Assembly (NCBI GenBank): GCA_045430305.1
Contig: JAILXW010000003.1
Coordinates: 124,001-188,000, forward strand
Direction of reading: 5' to 3'
DNA length: 64,000 nucleotides
From: Agarilytica sp045430305
Lineage (GTDB): Bacteria > Pseudomonadota > Gammaproteobacteria > Pseudomonadales > Cellvibrionaceae
Positions 33,128 to 42,416 of this stretch are shown here, in pieces; the first letter of the stretch is position 1; each line of letters opens with the position of its first letter. Both the position numbers and the translations under genes were made by a program. The notes under the pieces are model-generated. The model saw only the letters and a program-made list of their open reading frames with translations. It did no database searches and was not told the DNA's origin.

Positions 33128-33706
33128 ATGAAATCATCTATTTTTCGCTTTAGCCTACTACTGCTAACCGGCACGGTATTGGCGGCCTGTGGCGAAGCCG
33201 GCTATTACTATGAAGAAGAAATCGTTTACTACGAAGACGATTACGCTCATGAGCACGAAGAGGTTCATCATCTAGATCCTCCGGCTTTGTACCAATTCCA
33301 CGCGATTGATACTTACGAAACGAGTAGCGAATTTGACACGGAAACAGATTTGGCGATTTCACCCTACGTCAATCACGGTGAATTTGAACTGTATTGGGAG
33401 ACCCACAGCTACGATGATTACTTTGTCGAGTTTATGTTTAATACGCGCCCCTCACCCATCGGTGCCGAAGTAGTAACGAGCGAATGGTGCGGGCCATACG
33501 AATACTGCAATAACCACCAATACCAATTTTGCGAGTACACACCCAATTTATACTTGAGCTGTGAAACACCTTACGGTGATTACCAATCGGTCTATATTGG
33601 TGATCGCTTGGCAACAATTCCAGAAGACGGCTATTTTATTCTTCAGGTTTGTGACAGCACGTTATTTTATTGTGAATATCAAGCGCTTCCCGTTTCGGTC
33701 GAATAA
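33128..33706 (+). CDS. tyrosine- and acid-rich lipoprotein, unknown function
   Basis: 192 residues. Signal peptide with lipobox LAAC, so lipid-anchored, probably in the outer membrane. The region after the Cys is packed with Tyr, Glu, Asp and His (YYYEEEIVYYEDDYAHEHEE), which could bind metal ions. The rest is rich in aromatics with about seven Cys (WCGPYEYCNN, FCEYTPNLYLSCE, VCDSTLFYCEYQ), perhaps disulfide-bonded. I recognise no family. GAGGG seven bases before the ATG. It follows tatC by 76 bases, but nothing ties its function to Tat. Confidence 0.75.
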   Translation: MKSSIFRFSLLLLTGTVLAACGEAGYYYEEEIVYYEDDYAHEHEEVHHLDPPALYQFHAIDTYETSSEFDTETDLAISPYVNHGEFELYWETHSYDDYFVEFMFNTRPSPIGAEVVTSEWCGPYEYCNNHQYQFCEYTPNLYLSCETPYGDYQSVYIGDRLATIPEDGYFILQVCDSTLFYCEYQALPVSVE

Positions 33707-34010
33707 CACCAAAACGACAACATCGCACTTTAAATACAGGGTTGAACGGCGCATAAAACCGAGGCGCCATTGACCCAGCTACACCCGCACCACAAACCGC
33801 TAACTGTCGCCAAAAACAACACGAAAGCCTCCCAACTCATCAATAACCCTCTCTTCGCGCAATTACCAGTATTTGCACCTAGAATACTAAGATAAAGGCC
33901 TGTGACCAAAGTGAAAAAGCGTGGCACTATTGAACGTTCAACTATGCCTGTTAGCAACTACTTTGAAAGCACGTATCAAACACATCCGTATTCAACTGCG
34001 CGAGTAAAAC
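33707..34010. other. intergenic region before pip
   Basis: I see no RNA gene, hairpin or credible frame in these 304 bases. A 75-codon reverse frame (33730-33957, TTG start) has no ribosome-binding site and an unlikely composition. Confidence 0.4.
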
Positions 34011-34982
34011 ATGCAGATATTGTTTCCAGAAATTAAGCCCTACGCCCGTCACGAACTACAAGTCGATGACATTCACACACTGTACATTGAAGAGTGTGGT
34101 GAGCCAGATGGTATTCCCGTCCTTTTTGTTCATGGCGGACCTGGCGGTGGCGCATCCAAACACGATCGACGCTTTTTCGATCCAGAAAAATATCGCATCA
34201 TTTTATTCGATCAGCGTGGTAGCGGACGCTCAAAACCCCACGCTGAATTACGCAACAACACCACACAAGACCTGATTGAAGACATGGAAAAAATTCGTGA
34301 ATTATTAGGCGTTGAAAAATGGGTATTATTTGGCGGATCTTGGGGCTCAACCCTGAGCTTACTCTACACGCAAACCCACCCAGAAAAAGTCACCTCGCTC
34401 ATTTTGCGTGGCATTTTCTTGTGTCGCGAACGCGAATTAAATTGGTTTTATCAAAGCGGAGCCGATCTTATTTTTCCGGATTATTGGCAAGACTTTATTA
34501 AGCCTATTCCAGAAAATGAGCGAGACAATATTATTGCCGCTTATTACAAACGGCTTACAGGCGAAAACGAACTGGCAAAAATGGCCGCAGCGAAAGCATG
34601 GTCTATGTGGGAAGGGCAATGCGCTACCTTGCGCCCCAGCACAGAAGTAGTGAATGCATTTTCTGAGCCCCACCTAGCTGTTTCCTTAGCTCGCACTGAA
34701 GCGCATTACTTTATGAACAATGCCTTTATCGAGCAGGACCAAATTATTAAAAATGCAGAAAAACTGGAAGGTATACCAGGCATTATTATTCACGGGCGTT
34801 ACGATGTGGTCTGCCCACTGGAAAATGCCTTTAGGCTTTACAACGCATGGCAAGATTCTGAACTACAAATTATTCGCGATGCAGGCCATTCTTCTCACGA
34901 GCCAAGTATTATTGATGCGCTAGTACGAGCGACCGATGAAATGGCACGAAGACTTGGCAGTGACGGGGATCATCTTAGCTAG
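34011..34982 (+). CDS. pip: proline iminopeptidase
   Basis: 323 residues, alpha/beta hydrolase of peptidase family S33, cleaving an N-terminal proline from peptides in the cytoplasm. HGGPGGGASKHDRRFFDP carries the oxyanion loop, GGSWGSTLSLLY the nucleophile Ser (about residue 110), HGRYDVVCPLENA the Asp and DAGHSSHEP the catalytic His. Length and motifs fit the family closely. It is convergent with the histidine kinase gene (44-base gap). Confidence 0.95.
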   Translation: MQILFPEIKPYARHELQVDDIHTLYIEECGEPDGIPVLFVHGGPGGGASKHDRRFFDPEKYRIILFDQRGSGRSKPHAELRNNTTQDLIEDMEKIRELLGVEKWVLFGGSWGSTLSLLYTQTHPEKVTSLILRGIFLCRERELNWFYQSGADLIFPDYWQDFIKPIPENERDNIIAAYYKRLTGENELAKMAAAKAWSMWEGQCATLRPSTEVVNAFSEPHLAVSLARTEAHYFMNNAFIEQDQIIKNAEKLEGIPGIIIHGRYDVVCPLENAFRLYNAWQDSELQIIRDAGHSSHEPSIIDALVRATDEMARRLGSDGDHLS

Positions 34983-35026
34983 CCCAAACACTTTCGCCCC
35001 GCTCAGTTTATTCGCTCAGCCTGGCC

Positions 35027-36322
35027 CTAAACATTGCGTCGAACGGGCCAGCGCACAACAAATTTTGCCCCACCAAACGTAGAGGCTTCTACATGCACCC
35101 GGCCAGAGTGCCACTTCACGATTCTATGTACGATGGCAAGCCCTAGGCCAAAGCCGCTTTTATTTTCTTGAGCGTTACGTAAACGTACAAAAGCCTGAAA
35201 GATCTTTTGTCTCTGGTCATCATCGATGCCTGGGCCATCGTCTTCAATGGCGATATAGTAATGAACTTCATCACGCCACAGCCGAACACGCATCAAAGAT
35301 TCAGCATACTTAAAAGCATTCTGAATTAGATTGTGAAAACAGCGCTCCATCAAGTACCACTCACACCATACCTTTTGATTCTCTAGCTCATCTATAATCT
35401 CAATATCGAGAGACTTACCAACATCGGAGTTACGATTTAGGTCGACTAGGTTTTTTATCAAAGCAGCAAGATCGCCACCCTCGAACTCCAGCTTTTGATT
35501 TTTTTGCTCGAACCCAGCATACGTTAGCAGCTCATTAATCAGCTGATCCATCTCTGCCACGTCTTTCTTTAAGCCACTTAAATGCCCCGCGTCTGCATCA
35601 GTGTTTTTCGTGTCTGCGGCCATTTCAATGGCAAATTTCATTCTAGCCAGCGGCGTTCTCAATTCGTGCGACACGGCATAGGTCATCTCTTTATGAGAGG
35701 CCAATAAATCATTGATTCGCTCAGCCATAATATTAAATGCTTCAGCCAACTCGAGTACCGCCGAGCGCGACCCAAGTTCAATTTTCTCTAACTTATCATC
35801 ACCCACTTTTTTGGTGTAAGCCTGTAATATTTTTAAGTCGCGAGATAAGGGCCAGACCCAAAAATATATGACGACGGCCACAGCAATATAAAACCCCACC
35901 AAAAAAAAGATATAAAATTTCTGGTTTTTAACCTGCTTTTTCTGACCCTCTGACTGAGAAAGACGCATCACAACCTGGCCGCCCATCATTCGTTTATATA
36001 CCGACGACACCCCTTCATCGTTATGCACTAGAACGGGCTTCCCAGCCTCCAGCTGCGTTAAAAAATTTGAACGGGCAAAATCTGACAGAGCAAGTATTTT
36101 GACCGGGCGAGAGAGGCGCTCGCTAAAACTCGCCTCGATTTGGGGAAGAGACTTTTCGGTTTCCCAGATTGCGTCTGTTTCAATCAATCTAAAAACGGAG
36201 TGTTCAGAAATTTCCAGGTCTGAATCACCGCCAAAGATCTGCCACAGCCTGTCGGCCCCCCAGCCAAGAAATATTAGCGAGCAAACGATCACCAAATAGA
36301 GCGTGACAAATACACGATTCAT
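35027..36322 (-). CDS. sensor histidine kinase, RstB-like
   Basis: 431 residues. TM1 at about 7-25, a periplasmic sensor of about 120 residues, TM2 near 135-160, a HAMP segment, then the H-box AVSHELRTPLARMKF (His near 217), N-box HNLIQNAFKY, EDDGPGIDDD and GFGLGLAIVH. All catalytic parts are present. It lies 10 bases after an OmpR-type regulator, last in an operon with MipA/OmpV and DUF3019 genes, an arrangement typical of RstAB-like systems in marine gammaproteobacteria. The signal is not known; envelope or acid/metal stress is plausible for the group. Confidence 0.88.
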   Translation of the reverse strand: MNRVFVTLYLVIVCSLIFLGWGADRLWQIFGGDSDLEISEHSVFRLIETDAIWETEKSLPQIEASFSERLSRPVKILALSDFARSNFLTQLEAGKPVLVHNDEGVSSVYKRMMGGQVVMRLSQSEGQKKQVKNQKFYIFFLVGFYIAVAVVIYFWVWPLSRDLKILQAYTKKVGDDKLEKIELGSRSAVLELAEAFNIMAERINDLLASHKEMTYAVSHELRTPLARMKFAIEMAADTKNTDADAGHLSGLKKDVAEMDQLINELLTYAGFEQKNQKLEFEGGDLAALIKNLVDLNRNSDVGKSLDIEIIDELENQKVWCEWYLMERCFHNLIQNAFKYAESLMRVRLWRDEVHYYIAIEDDGPGIDDDQRQKIFQAFVRLRNAQENKSGFGLGLAIVHRIVKWHSGRVHVEASTFGGAKFVVRWPVRRNV

Positions 36323-36332
36323 TTAATCTTAT

Positions 36333-37022
36333 TTACCACGCATCAGAAACAAAGATATAACCCTTACCCCAGACCGTTTTGATTTTCTCTGGCGCATCTT
36401 GAAGATCATCAATTTTCTTTCTAAGTTGGGAAACCCGCACATCAATAGAGCGATCCATTCCATCGTATGAGCGATGGTAAATCGTATTATATAGGTACTC
36501 TCGCGAGAGGACTTTGCCAGCGTTCTTCGCTAGCTCAACAAGCAAATCAAATTCATGACTGGAGAGGCTCAACTCAACACCTGCCATTTTGGCTGAGCGC
36601 GAAGCAACATTAATCTCTAAACATCCAAACGCCAGCTCTAACACTTCAGGCACTTCTTTGTGATCGTAGCGCCGCAATAAAGCACGAATTCTAGCTAACA
36701 ATACACGTGGTTCTGCCGGTTTTATCACATAATCGTCTGCACCAAACTCAAACCCAAGCACCTGATCCATATTGGAATCCCGAGCAGTCAGCATAAGAAT
36801 CGGGCCTTTGAAGATTGGGCGAATTTCTTTGCAAATACTTAAGCCATCTTTTCCTGGCAACATGATATCCAAAATAACAATGTCGGGCTGCAGTTCTTTT
36901 ACGTAGCGCGGAACATTGTGCCCAGCACCCTCGGTCGTCACCTGAAAACCATTTGTTTCTAGATAATCTTTCACTAATGCGGCAAGACGCTCATCATCTT
37001 CCGCCAATAATACTCTACTCAT
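36333..37022 (-). CDS. OmpR-family response regulator, RstA-like
   Basis: 229 residues. Receiver domain with the acidic pocket AEDDE, phospho-acceptor Asp52 in VILDIMLPGKDG and the conserved Lys in YVIKPAEPR, then a winged-helix DNA-binding domain (SLSSHEFDLLVELAKNAGKVLSRE, quoted here only for its length; key part LSSHEFDLL; and DVRVSQLRKKIDD). Partner of the kinase encoded 10 bases downstream. Two sequences close to the E. coli RstA box lie upstream of this operon (38692-38761), which supports the RstA assignment and auto-regulation. Confidence 0.9.
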   Translation of the reverse strand: MSRVLLAEDDERLAALVKDYLETNGFQVTTEGAGHNVPRYVKELQPDIVILDIMLPGKDGLSICKEIRPIFKGPILMLTARDSNMDQVLGFEFGADDYVIKPAEPRVLLARIRALLRRYDHKEVPEVLELAFGCLEINVASRSAKMAGVELSLSSHEFDLLVELAKNAGKVLSREYLYNTIYHRSYDGMDRSIDVRVSQLRKKIDDLQDAPEKIKTVWGKGYIFVSDAW

Positions 37023-37053
37023 ATTTTTACTATTATTTGTTGTTTAATAGCCA

Positions 37054-37506
37054 TTAGAAAAAACTCCACGCGTTGCGGCGACGCCTGCGGAATTGGGTAT
37101 TATCTTTTACAACTTCAAAGGCCTCTGTCACCAGAACTTTCTTATCTTTTGTTTCACGCAACTGGAAATCAACATTTCTTGAGGCAGAAATCGAGAGAAG
37201 ATGCTCGCCTTGATTTTCTTCTTCCCAGCAACGCAAAGGAATTGTTGTATCGTGTCGAAACAAACATAAGCTGCGCGGTCCTGAAGATTCCCACTTAAGC
37301 GCCAAGTCATCTTCACATACTTTTTCGCCCCCCGACAGAACGCAGATACTTGGCTTAATTGAAAATTGAATCAAGGGAAGCATTTCATCTGCATATACAT
37401 GCACCGCCTGCAATAAAAAAGCAGCGAATAATTGCACAGCCAGCCACTTAACCAGGCAATCAGAAATGATAGATTCCCCCCAGGAATACCGTGCTGCTGC
37501 TATCAT
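37054..37506 (-). CDS. DUF3019 family exported protein
   Basis: 150 residues: a signal segment (VKWLAVQLFAAFLLQAVHVYA) then a small domain with paired Cys (SICVLSGGEKVCEDD, SLCLFRHDTTIPLRCW), as in DUF3019, ending in FRRRRRNAWSFF. The ATG at 37506 overlaps the end of the MipA/OmpV gene by 47 bases; no better in-frame start lies after that gene's stop. Proteins of this family are commonly encoded between a MipA/OmpV gene and an RstA-like regulator. The function is unknown; an accessory role in sensing is possible. Confidence 0.75.
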   Translation of the reverse strand: MIAAARYSWGESIISDCLVKWLAVQLFAAFLLQAVHVYADEMLPLIQFSIKPSICVLSGGEKVCEDDLALKWESSGPRSLCLFRHDTTIPLRCWEEENQGEHLLSISASRNVDFQLRETKDKKVLVTEAFEVVKDNTQFRRRRRNAWSFF

Positions 37507-38590
37507 CTTTTACTAGCGGGCTATTGGATATTTCTTCACTGAATTTACGATGATCAAGCACAAACGTGAGCTGCCATTGCTCAGAAATATCGTAATACCA
37601 ATGTATTTTTGCGTAGGGTGAAAAGCCCGAATCAGCCTCATACACAAAGGCGGTATCGTTCACTTCATGCGCTTGCACACCAAAGTAATAATCGTGAATT
37701 TTTTGGTCGCGCCACTCACCGCCAATCAACCACTCGATACCTTGGCGCTCACTCAACTTAGTGTGAAGTGAGGCGAATGTGCGTACCTGCATTCCTTCGT
37801 GTACCGAGCTGATATCGCCCAACACCTGCAAGCCAAAACTAAAAGGGTCAAAAAATGCGAGATACTCGAAACCGAACAATGCGGCCGTATCTCTATTGTC
37901 GATTTCGCGAATATCCTCTTCCGCCAACACATCAAGACCACTATCGAATGAAACGCCTACAACGGGCGTGGGTTCTGGTGTAGGCGAGGGGGCTGGCGTT
38001 GGGGAGGGTACAGGAGTAGAAGAAGGTACTGGCGTAGGTGACACCTCCGGGCTAGGCGTCGGGGAGGGGGAAACCCAAGATAAATCTAAATCATCTGGCA
38101 ATCCATCATTAATACCAACAACAGAGCCGCTACCTGAGCCACTACCTGAGCTGCCGCTTGAACCTGAGAACTCGTTACCCCCTAACGAAAAGTTACCGAT
38201 GCTTATATCTTTAAAATAAACTTGCTCATAGCTTGGCGTTAGTATGAGATTCAACTGATGCCGCGACGCATCCAGCAGTGTTACACCCAACGTATCCGTC
38301 TGCAAAAAAAAACGCTTGCCGTAATAATTCACGGATGGCAGTAAAATAATAGGCTGATCATCCTGCTCAACAATTGGATTGGTGCGCCCCCCCAACCCTA
38401 CCGCTAGCGAAAACTCCCAACTTCCCACAGTGACACATTCTTCGCGATCTGGCTGGCATGGCTTTACTGACGATTCTGAGGCTATCGCCGTCGCACAACC
38501 AAATACCATGAAATAGCAACATGCATACAGAAGCCTACAAAATCTTGCAAAAAAAGAATGTGCGGGATGCTTATAGAGCGTTGCCAACAA
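37460..38590 (-). CDS. MipA/OmpV family outer-membrane protein with a Gly/Ser and Pro-rich insertion
   Basis: 376 residues. Signal peptide (FMVFGCATAIAS), then the MipA/OmpV barrel: SLAVGLGGRTNPIV, ILLPSVNYYGKRFFLQTDTLG, and a C-terminal strand ending in YHF, the aromatic signal for BAM assembly. Between residues about 140 and 220 an insert breaks the barrel: a Gly-Ser run (SGSSGSSGSGSGSGS) then Ser/Thr-Pro repeats. Normal members are about 250-270 residues, so nearly all the extra length is this insert, likely an extracellular loop. TTG start with AGGAG six bases upstream. First gene of the operon with DUF3019, the response regulator and the kinase. Confidence 0.82.
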   Translation of the reverse strand: MLATLYKHPAHSFFARFCRLLYACCYFMVFGCATAIASESSVKPCQPDREECVTVGSWEFSLAVGLGGRTNPIVEQDDQPIILLPSVNYYGKRFFLQTDTLGVTLLDASRHQLNLILTPSYEQVYFKDISIGNFSLGGNEFSGSSGSSGSGSGSGSVVGINDGLPDDLDLSWVSPSPTPSPEVSPTPVPSSTPVPSPTPAPSPTPEPTPVVGVSFDSGLDVLAEEDIREIDNRDTAALFGFEYLAFFDPFSFGLQVLGDISSVHEGMQVRTFASLHTKLSERQGIEWLIGGEWRDQKIHDYYFGVQAHEVNDTAFVYEADSGFSPYAKIHWYYDISEQWQLTFVLDHRKFSEEISNSPLVKDDSSSTVFLGGIYHF

Positions 38591-38691
38591 GAAATACTCC
38601 TAAATTTGGTGGTTTTAGAGGCTAAGGTGCATAGCCTTGTGTTATCTCAGCAGATACAACACGCCCTATCTATGCGTAATTCGCAATAATT

Positions 38692-38781
38692 TGTAAAGAA
38701 TTGTAATTCTGCCGAACTCTACGGCAAAGTGCAGACCCTGTATTTTTTACAATTCGTTACATAATTACGCATTTGTATAAC
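38692..38781. promoter_or_regulatory. two inverted RstA-box-like sites and a -10 element
   Basis: TACAATTCGTTACA (plus, 38748-38761) matches the E. coli RstA box TACATNTNGTTACA at all but one fixed base. TACAATTCTTTACA (minus, 38705-38692) matches at all but two. They face outward, one toward each divergent gene. On the plus side a -10 TATAAC (38776-38781) puts the box over the -35 position. The pair suggests joint control of the mipA-DUF3019-rstAB operon and the propeller gene by the encoded regulator. Confidence 0.55.
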
Positions 38782-38842
38782 AGACATACTCCGAGCGGGC
38801 TTATATGATGCAGCCATATCAATCGGGAGGGAAGAAACTAAC

Positions 38843-40960
38843 ATGGTCATCACAAACATAAAAAGCATATGCAAACTTGGCCTAACCACGGCTAGTATCG
38901 CACTCGTCACCGCCTGTGGTGGAAGTCACAATAATTCATCCTCTGAAGAGACAGGTGAAATTGCAATCTCCGACTACGCCAACCTTCAAAAATCTGACGT
39001 CGAAGCAACAGAACTCAAATACGCTACAGGCGATGAGCTGTTGACGCACCTTAAAAATGGTATTCGTTTAAGTGTTTACATTCACGACCATGACGACCGC
39101 GACTTAGACATCCCTACCCCTGTTCCTGAACCGATGGCCACCGTAGCCCCAGGAACAGTAGTGGAGCTAAGAACAGTATCTGAGCTAAGCGATTCCATTA
39201 ACTTAAGTGCCGAAAGTGATTCCAGTGGCAATTTTTCTGAAACCAATACCCATGTCGCCGGTGTAGACGAAGCCGATTACATTAAATACGACGGTCAATA
39301 TCTGTATCAATCTACCAACCGTGAACAAATTGACGATGTCATTTATCCCGCACGGATTCGTATTTTGGAAAGCACACCAGACAGTGCAAGCATTGAAGAA
39401 ATTACGAGTATCAGAGTCGAAGAAGATTCCTATTGGAACCCTGTCGACGAGTTGTATTTGGTCGAAGGAGAAAGTGCAACTTCGGCACTGGTTTCATTAC
39501 AAAGTGCTTGGAATACCTACTCGGTCGGCGGCCCCCTTACCACCCTCGTCGCTGACTACATTACTACTACCGAAGAAAGTATAAAGCTTAATAACTACGA
39601 TCTAAGCAACCCTAAAGCGCCCGAACTTTACAGCACCATCGAGATCGATGGATATTTAGTGGATAGCCGTAAAATTGGAAATACGCTTTTCCTTGTGTCA
39701 CGTTTTTCACCCGACATTCCTCACGTTCGTTTTTATGTATCCGAAGAGGAAGCGAAAGAAAATGAATCACATATTGCCGCACTAACACTTGACGACCTGC
39801 TTCCAAAAATACGCATTAACGATACAGAAGAAAACTTAGTTAACGCTAACGACTGTCTCATCCCTCTAACTGCAGATGCCACCAGAGGCTACCCTAGCCT
39901 CACGACAATTGTCTCGATTGATTTAGAGAGCATGAGTTTAAACTCTGCAAACTGTTTAAATTCAAAAGTACAGGGCATTTACGCCAATGCATCCTCACTC
40001 TATGTTGGTGGCTCGTCTTATTCAAATTGGTCTTCATTTAATAGTTTTACCGTGTTTCATAAATTTGAATTAGCCGATCAACTCACTTATCGCTCAACAG
40101 GTATTGCGCCTGGCACTTTAGGCTGGCGAGATGCCGCTTTTCGGATGAGTGAGTTTGATGGCAGCTTCCGTGTTGTCACCAGTGAACGCGACAACCTTTC
40201 CCGTGATTGGGTCCACCGCTTGAGCATTTTTCAAGACAACCCCACGACTGACCAAATGGAAATCGTTGCGCAATTACCTAATGAAAGCGCTCCAACAGCC
40301 ATCGGCAAACCAGGTGAAGATATCTATGCCGTACGCTTTGTCCAAGAACGCGCCTACATCGTTACCTTTCAGCGTATTGATCCACTCTACGTTCTAGATT
40401 TATCTAACCCGGCAGAGCCTTCCATTGAAGGAGAATTAGAACTGCCCGGTTTTTCTACATACTTACACCCAGTTGATGACAATTATTTACTTGGCATTGG
40501 GCAAGACGCCGATGGCGATGGACGCGTAAATGGTGTTCAGGTAAACCTTTTTGACATTGGCGATATCAACAACCCGGCACTTATCAGCAATGAAACATTT
40601 GGTGGGCGTGGCACTTGGTCACCCGCACTAAATGATTTACGGGCAATTAGCTTTTTGCGTACATCGCAAGATCAATTGCGATTTTCATTTCCAATTAGTT
40701 TGTATGAAGAAGGCTCCACCTATCAATGGCAAGACGATGCGCTTCACCTTTTTGAAATTAACGGCCTCGAGACAGGTGAAGCAAGTCTGAGCACCATAGG
40801 AAAAATGGTAGCAGAAGAAAATTCAACTGAAAGAAGCTGGCCCTGGTATTCCGGTGTAGACCGCAGTGTGCTTGATGGAGACGCCGTTTACTACGCACAT
40901 GGCAATTGGGTGTGGTCAGCATTTTGGTCTAATCCCGAGATCGCAAACGGGCCTCACTAA
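38843..40960 (+). CDS. beta-propeller domain lipoprotein (PF09826-like)
   Basis: 705 residues. Signal peptide with lipobox VTAC, then the hallmark THVAGVDEADYIKYDGQYLY near residue 135, typical of secreted proteins with the WD40-related beta-propeller of PF09826. Repeating blades follow (IVSIDLESMSLNSA, AYIVTFQRIDPLYVLDLSNP, ELPGFSTYLHPVDDNYLLGIGQDADGDG). No catalytic motif is visible and the function of this family is not established. It starts 253 bases from, and is divergent to, the MipA operon, with RstA-like boxes in between, so the two may form one regulon. Confidence 0.82.
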   Translation: MVITNIKSICKLGLTTASIALVTACGGSHNNSSSEETGEIAISDYANLQKSDVEATELKYATGDELLTHLKNGIRLSVYIHDHDDRDLDIPTPVPEPMATVAPGTVVELRTVSELSDSINLSAESDSSGNFSETNTHVAGVDEADYIKYDGQYLYQSTNREQIDDVIYPARIRILESTPDSASIEEITSIRVEEDSYWNPVDELYLVEGESATSALVSLQSAWNTYSVGGPLTTLVADYITTTEESIKLNNYDLSNPKAPELYSTIEIDGYLVDSRKIGNTLFLVSRFSPDIPHVRFYVSEEEAKENESHIAALTLDDLLPKIRINDTEENLVNANDCLIPLTADATRGYPSLTTIVSIDLESMSLNSANCLNSKVQGIYANASSLYVGGSSYSNWSSFNSFTVFHKFELADQLTYRSTGIAPGTLGWRDAAFRMSEFDGSFRVVTSERDNLSRDWVHRLSIFQDNPTTDQMEIVAQLPNESAPTAIGKPGEDIYAVRFVQERAYIVTFQRIDPLYVLDLSNPAEPSIEGELELPGFSTYLHPVDDNYLLGIGQDADGDGRVNGVQVNLFDIGDINNPALISNETFGGRGTWSPALNDLRAISFLRTSQDQLRFSFPISLYEEGSTYQWQDDALHLFEINGLETGEASLSTIGKMVAEENSTERSWPWYSGVDRSVLDGDAVYYAHGNWVWSAFWSNPEIANGPH

Positions 40961-41062
40961 ATGTAGCAAGGATGGCACAGGAGATAGGCGACATGGATGT
41001 CGAAATGGATTTACTCAAGCAGCTTTAAAAGCGCACAACCGTTAACAGCAAAAAAGGGACGT

Positions 41063-41518
41063 TTAAGCTGTTTGCGCCCCTTCCAAAGCCCGCTTCAAAT
41101 CATTCAGCGCATTGCGCGCATCGCGCTTAAATACACTTTCTAGTAGAGGGTCAATAAGCTTGCGCACGATGGGCCACCGGCTTTTAAAATCACACTCTAG
41201 CTGAACCTTGGTGTTGCATTCATCTAACGATTCAAAACGCCAGCTGGTTTTTACTTTGCCGATAAACTTTGGCCCTTCCAGCATATTGACCGCAATCAAA
41301 GAGGGCACGGCAAGACTCACGTGCTCCACCATCATGCGAAAAGGGTTAAGTACATGTGCGGCACCTGCAAACCCCACCTCCGACGTGACACGCCCATGAT
41401 CATAGCGCACACGTTCGGCAAAACGGTCCCATTCCAATCGGCGCGTATAATCTTGCGCAAGGTGGTAGGCTGTATCGCGATTGACAGCAATTAGGGCTTC
41501 GGCTTGAATGCGTGGCAT
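41063..41518 (-). CDS. SRPBCC family protein
   Basis: 151 residues of the START/Bet v1-like helix-grip fold: opens with IQAEALIAVNRDTAYHLAQDYTRRLEWD, as in polyketide-cyclase-like ligand binders, and ends with a long C-terminal helix (VFKRDARNALNDLKRALE). It probably binds a hydrophobic ligand in the cytoplasm. No active site can be named. It stands alone, divergent from dtd. Confidence 0.75.
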   Translation of the reverse strand: MPRIQAEALIAVNRDTAYHLAQDYTRRLEWDRFAERVRYDHGRVTSEVGFAGAAHVLNPFRMMVEHVSLAVPSLIAVNMLEGPKFIGKVKTSWRFESLDECNTKVQLECDFKSRWPIVRKLIDPLLESVFKRDARNALNDLKRALEGAQTA

Positions 41519-41603
41519 ACTTGCTCAGAAAGAGAGTGAGTGGACACTTTAAATCTATCACTCGATTCGGAATTTATCTAATCATTCGCCATATTTATTT
41601 TTT

Positions 41604-42041
41604 ATGAAAGCCCTAATTCAGCGTGTTTCTCATGCATCAGTGGTCGTAGACGGGGAAACTACCGGCGAAATTGAACGCGGTATCTTGGCCTTAATCGGTA
41701 TCGAAAAACACGACACACACGAAACCCTCGAAAAAATGGCGAACAAATTACTCGCCTACCGGATTTTTCCCGATAATGAGGGGAAAATGAATTTAAGCAC
41801 AGCGGATATCAACGGCGGCGTGTTGGCGGTATCACAGTTTACCCTAGCCGCTGATACCAAAAAGGGCCTCAGGCCCAGCTTCTCCAGCGCCGCGCCACCA
41901 ACCGATGCAGAAACACTGTTCGAAGCGCTAGTGCAAAAACTACGCGACAAACACAATCCTGTAGCAACCGGACGCTTTGGTGCAGACATGAAAGTCTCCC
42001 TGCTCAACGATGGACCGGTGACCTTTCTGCTAGAGATGTAA
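41604..42041 (+). CDS. dtd: D-aminoacyl-tRNA deacylase
   Basis: 145 residues. Removes D-amino acids from tRNA by an RNA-based mechanism. Family motifs are complete: SQFTLAADTKKG (the SQFTL motif), the GP-type motif NDGPVTFLLE at the C-terminus, and RPSFSSAAPP. In many relatives dtd follows pip; here the two are 6.6 kb apart. Confidence 0.95.
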   Translation: MKALIQRVSHASVVVDGETTGEIERGILALIGIEKHDTHETLEKMANKLLAYRIFPDNEGKMNLSTADINGGVLAVSQFTLAADTKKGLRPSFSSAAPPTDAETLFEALVQKLRDKHNPVATGRFGADMKVSLLNDGPVTFLLEM

Positions 42042-42146
42042 AAGCACTTTACCTTCTGCTAGACTACGCGCCTATTAAAATTCGGCGCTCAAACATTAGT
42101 CAACACCGACCAATTTGGGCAAATCAGTTTAGTACGAGGATGAGCT

Positions 42147-42374
42147 ATGGATCCTATCACTGCAGTTTTCATTACCTTCGGCGTGATTCTTATCATTGCC
42201 GGTTGGGTACAACTTATGTTCACGTCATTTGACGACGATTTCACCTGGGGCCTTGCGACCATGTTCCTTCCCCCGCTGTCATACCTCTACAGCTTTTTCG
42301 CCTGGGACAAAGCCAAAGGCGCGATGATGATGACGATCATCGGCTGGGGCTTGGTTGTTTTCGGCCTCCTGTAA
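42147..42374 (+). CDS. small inner-membrane protein, two or three TM helices
   Basis: 75 residues. TM helix at about 5-25 (AVFITFGVILIIAGWVQLMF), a short acidic loop FDDDF, a second hydrophobic stretch around WGLATMFLPPLSYLYSFF, then MMMTIIGWGLVVFGLL. GAGGATGAG precedes the ATG. I recognise no function. It is 42 bases before pxpA and could be co-transcribed with it, but does not belong to known pxp operons. Confidence 0.7.
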   Translation: MDPITAVFITFGVILIIAGWVQLMFTSFDDDFTWGLATMFLPPLSYLYSFFAWDKAKGAMMMTIIGWGLVVFGLL

Positions 42375-42416
42375 CTAGGAATTAGGGCCACCCCGCCCCG
42401 AAAACACCCCGATATC

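Noticed and set aside
33730..33957. 75-residue reverse frame divergent to pip
   Set aside because: TTG start, no ribosome-binding site and a Cys-rich composition unlike its neighbours.
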